From: Flavobacteriales bacterium UBA6051
GTDB taxonomy: Bacteria; Bacteroidota; Bacteroidia; Flavobacteriales_D; Crocinitomicaceae
Reading direction: 5' to 3'
Length of the DNA: 64,000 bases
Assembly: GCA_002427735.1 (NCBI GenBank)
Contig: DIYP01000017.1
Span: 62,001 to 126,000, forward strand
Under the pieces are notes generated by a model. That model was not told the DNA's origin. It saw only the letters and a list, made by a program, of their open reading frames with translations, and ran no database searches. A program made the translations under genes and the position numbers. Below, one piece after another: positions 61,555 through 64,000 of the stretch; the stretch's first letter is position 1, and each line of letters starts with the position of its first letter.

Positions 61555-62088
61555 ATGAACACTAAAATTGAAATACCATTAAGCAAAACTAAATCTGCTC
61601 TACCTATTCTTTTTCTTTTGATCCTTGGTATTAGTGGGCTTTTTGCATTTTTATGGCCAGAACTATTTACTAAAGCTTCTAAATATGAATCCACTCGCAT
61701 GCTGGGGATAGCTAACGTAGCTATATCATTAGGGTTGATGATCCCATTTACCAGAAAATTGTTTACCAAAAAAGCAGGATTAATTATCGACAAAGATGGA
61801 ATTACAGATAATTCCAATGGAACCTATACCGGTCTTATCGAATGGAATGATATAACTGGAGTCAAGACGGTACGGAATGGATTCTTGAAAACGGTAGTCG
61901 TGTTAACGAATAAACCCGAGAAGTACATAAATAAGGCAAAAAAAATAGTACAACCAGCCATGGGAAAAGCCCTTAGGTTGCATGGTTCTCCACTATTGAT
62001 TGTTTCCTCCAGGCTGAAAATAAAGCATGATGATCTTCACAAGCTAATAACTGGTGAATTTGAAAAAGTGAAACGCACTACGACATAA
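61555..62088 (+). CDS. STM3941-like membrane protein
   Basis: 177 residues with two membrane segments (LPILFLLILGISGLFAFLWPEL, GIANVAISLGLMIPF) and a PH-like domain after (GLIIDKDGITDNSNGTYTGLIEWNDITGV, with the W-N-DI core). It matches the STM3941 family of bacterial proteins. Function is not known. Single gene, no operon partner nearby. Confidence 0.82.
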   Translation: MNTKIEIPLSKTKSALPILFLLILGISGLFAFLWPELFTKASKYESTRMLGIANVAISLGLMIPFTRKLFTKKAGLIIDKDGITDNSNGTYTGLIEWNDITGVKTVRNGFLKTVVVLTNKPEKYINKAKKIVQPAMGKALRLHGSPLLIVSSRLKIKHDDLHKLITGEFEKVKRTTT

Positions 62089-62096
62089 AATAAAAC

Positions 62097-62127
62097 CTAA
62101 TAAGTCGGTTTCTATTCGAACTGTTAG
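62097..62127. repeat. Imperfect hairpin before HAD gene
   Basis: CTAATAAGTCG (62097-62107) and CGAACTGTTAG (62117-62127) pair with two bulges and one wobble around the loop GTTTCTATT. It could be a terminator-like stem or a cassette boundary; there is no T-run. Confidence 0.4.
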
Positions 62128-62151
62128 CGATAAGAACAATTTAGAATTAAA

Positions 62152-62793
62152 ATGAAATTTCAGGCGATAATATTTGATATGGATGGAGTTCTAATTGACT
62201 CTGAAAAATTTTGGACGCAAGCAGAATATGAGGTGTTTTCTGAAGTGGGCGTAAAAGTAACTGAAGAACAATCGGCCAAAACAAAATCAATGACCACATC
62301 TGAAGTAACTAAATTTTGGTATCAAATATCACCGTGGGAGAATTACGCTTTAGAAGTGGTTGAACAAATGGTGATTTCAAGGGTGATTGAGTTAATTCAA
62401 AATACAAAGTGCGAAATACCGGGAGCGAAATTGTTCATTGAGGAACTTGCTAGACAAGATTACAAAATTGGACTCGCGACTAACTCCCCGAACAGAATAA
62501 TTCCTAAAGTGTTAAACAAGTTAAATGCAGATCACCTATTTCATGCGACTTCATCATCTGAATTTGAAGAAAAGGGCAAACCTGACCCCTCCATATATTT
62601 AACAACAGCTGAAAAGTTAAATGTTGATCCAATAAATTGTCTGGTATTTGAAGATTCAAATACGGGCATAACTGCCGCTAAAAAGGCGGGGATGACTGTT
62701 GTAGGGTTTACAAATGGGAATAGGGAAACTAATTTAGAAAATGCAGACTATATTGTAGACAGTTTTTTAAGTCATAATCTTGAAATCATTTAA
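62152..62793 (+). CDS. HAD-family hydrolase (sugar-phosphatase-like)
   Basis: 213 residues; a phosphatase of the HAD superfamily, likely a subfamily IA sugar-phosphate phosphatase. Motif I FDMDGVLIDSE (Asp9, Asp11), motif II ATNSPNR, motif III/IV KPDPSIYL and VFEDSNTGITAAKKAGM are all present. The cap (helical, residues 15-80) is of the C1 type. The substrate is unknown. Own transcription unit or cassette. Confidence 0.93.
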   Translation: MKFQAIIFDMDGVLIDSEKFWTQAEYEVFSEVGVKVTEEQSAKTKSMTTSEVTKFWYQISPWENYALEVVEQMVISRVIELIQNTKCEIPGAKLFIEELARQDYKIGLATNSPNRIIPKVLNKLNADHLFHATSSSEFEEKGKPDPSIYLTTAEKLNVDPINCLVFEDSNTGITAAKKAGMTVVGFTNGNRETNLENADYIVDSFLSHNLEII

Positions 62794-62850
62794 AAACAAC
62801 CGCCGCTCTACATCACCAATCAGTTACCTGCAAGCTGAAAAATCCACCGA

Positions 62851-63417
62851 ATGGAAGAAATTAAAACGTTCATTGACAGTATTCATCCAATGAGTGATTC
62901 TGATTGGGAACTTTTTTCTTCAAAATTGCATAAAGAACAATTAAATAAGAACTCAAACCTTATAAAAATTGGAGAGGTTGAAAACTATCTATCCTTTATT
63001 TCTGAAGGCATTGTGAGGTTTTATATCCCACAAGCTGAAAATGACTTAACCTTTGGATTTTTATTTGAAAACCAGTTTGTTACTGCCTATGATTCTTTTA
63101 TTACTCAATCCCCTTCTCATTATCAAATAGAAACGTTGACAAAAACAACCTTGTGGCGAATATCATTTAAAGATCTTCAAGAGGTTTATAAAGAAACCAC
63201 AAGTGGAAATATAATTGGGCGGAGAATGGCGGAAAATATGTTTTTAATAAAGTCGAAAAGAGAAATTTCTTTACTCAACAAAACAGCAGAAGAACGTTAT
63301 TTGGACTTGTTCCTAGAACGTCCAAAATTACTGAAGCAAATTCCATTAAAATACATTGCCTCTTATATTGGTGTTACACCTCAAGCCTTAAGCAGAATAC
63401 GCAAACGAATTATTTAA
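62851..63417 (+). CDS. Crp/Fnr family transcriptional regulator
   Basis: 188 residues. The N-terminal cyclic-nucleotide-binding-like beta barrel has FISEGIVRFYIP and FEN..VTAYDSFITQ; the arginine and serine for cAMP contact are not conserved, as in many Bacteroidota members. The C-terminal helix-turn-helix is LKYIASYIGVTPQALSRIRKRI. The DoxX gene starts 64 bases downstream and could be a target. Confidence 0.9.
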   Translation: MEEIKTFIDSIHPMSDSDWELFSSKLHKEQLNKNSNLIKIGEVENYLSFISEGIVRFYIPQAENDLTFGFLFENQFVTAYDSFITQSPSHYQIETLTKTTLWRISFKDLQEVYKETTSGNIIGRRMAENMFLIKSKREISLLNKTAEERYLDLFLERPKLLKQIPLKYIASYIGVTPQALSRIRKRII

Positions 63418-63481
63418 CTTGGGTTCATTGTCTCCGCGAAAATCATTTATGAGTTTTGTAAGTGAATTAAAAGAAGACAAT

Positions 63482-63937
63482 ATGAAACCATTAGTAGTGC
63501 TTGTATCAAGCTTTGTTATTGCAATTTTCGTGATAAAAATTGTCAATAAGGATTATGATTTTGCCTTATCGGCAAGAATAGCAATGTCAATAATGCTATG
63601 TTTTACGGCAATTGGACATTTCGCATTTACCAAAGGAATGTCAATGATGATACCACAATTTATTCCATACAAAGAGACGTTTGTTCATTTAACTGGACTT
63701 TTTGAAATTCTCTTAGCCATTGGCTTACTTATTCCCAGATTAAAAGTAGTTAGTGGTTGGGCATTAATAATTTTCCTTGTATTGATGCTTCCAGCTAATA
63801 TCTACGCTTCCTTAAACAATGTGAATTATCAAAAAGGAACTTTTGATGGAAATGGTCTTTCATATTTGTGGTTTAGAATTCCATTGCAATTTCTATTTAT
63901 TGCTTGGGCTTATTTTAGTTCAATCCGATTTTTTTAA
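63482..63937 (+). CDS. DoxX-like membrane protein
   Basis: 151 residues from ATG 63482 (MKPLVVLVSSFVIAIFVI), preceded by AAAAGAAG; alternatives at 63449 and 63419 are poorer. Four membrane segments (FVIAIFVIKIV, ARIAMSIMLCFTAIGHFAF, LTGLFEILLAIGLLIP, LIIFLVLMLPANIYA ...). It fits the small DoxX / DoxD-like family. Role not known. Possibly controlled by the regulator in front. Confidence 0.8.
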   Translation: MKPLVVLVSSFVIAIFVIKIVNKDYDFALSARIAMSIMLCFTAIGHFAFTKGMSMMIPQFIPYKETFVHLTGLFEILLAIGLLIPRLKVVSGWALIIFLVLMLPANIYASLNNVNYQKGTFDGNGLSYLWFRIPLQFLFIAWAYFSSIRFF

Positions 63938-64000
63938 AGAAAAACCGGTAGCCAGCAATTGATATAAGTCATAACGAAATTAGTACTTCATCTATGGCTT

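Noticed and set aside
57884..64000. Direct repeat of the tRNA 3' end as attachment site
   Set aside because: I looked for the CCTGTCGGGGTCA-type sequence downstream and saw no copy; this cannot exclude a degenerate one or one past the window.

Overview
The window reads as chromosomal DNA from a member of the Bacteroidota, most likely a flavobacterial or cryomorph-like marine gliding-type bacterium. The evidence is direct: type IX secretion (T9SS) sorting domains of type A and type B, a PorP/SprF protein, a PorZ-like protein and a PorE-like OmpA protein, a hybrid two-component regulator with an AraC output, DUF4476 proteins, and promoters of the Bacteroidota type (TTTG, about 20 bases, TAnnTTTG). 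Housekeeping genes (aspS, pccB, pgk, xseAB, gatC, trpS, recO, one tRNA-Arg) are interspersed. No phage genes or transposases were recognised.

Layout. 1-2.9 kb: end of a PorE-like gene, two tandem duplicated helix-turn-helix genes each behind a shared palindrome, and small genes. 2.9-9.2 kb: aspS, pccB, a lipoprotein, an L,D-transpeptidase and a secreted protein. 9.2-16.3 kb: a tightly overlapping minus-strand operon (SpoIIM-like membrane protein, DUF4129, DUF4350, MoxR ATPase, DUF58). 16.4-21 kb: secreted S15 peptidase, an ECF sigma factor with a probable anti-sigma factor, and a bestrophin. 21-30.3 kb: a three-gene surface operon encoding a 2224-residue T9SS adhesin with 14 near-identical 79-residue repeats, its PorP/SprF partner and a PD40/OmpA-like protein; it has a clear promoter and terminator.

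30.5-43.8 kb: LemA and an M48 protease, T9SS cargo, an S74-chaperone protein with a T9SS protein in one operon, divergent from a hybrid histidine kinase/AraC regulator. Two 14-base direct repeats 21 bases apart lie in the divergent spacer and look like the regulator's binding site. Then a TonB-plug/von Willebrand A fusion, pgk and a TPR-SpoIIE phosphatase. 43.8-57.7 kb: xseAB, a GT-C-like membrane protein, SCO1, an M42 peptidase, two DUF4476 paralogs that both lie behind sigma-54-type promoters, gatC, plsC, trpS, a peptide-binding lipoprotein, recO and porZ.

57.8-64 kb is the accessory end. A tRNA-Arg(UCG) with its own promoter and terminator is followed by a broken XRE regulator and a two-gene minus-strand unit: a NACHT NTPase and a 380-residue protein with a PD-(D/E)XK-like nuclease signature. 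This is the best candidate for an undescribed (anti-phage) system here. After it come four unrelated single genes in one direction (STM3941-like, HAD hydrolase, Crp/Fnr regulator, DoxX) with short spacers that look cassette-like, though that reading is weak.
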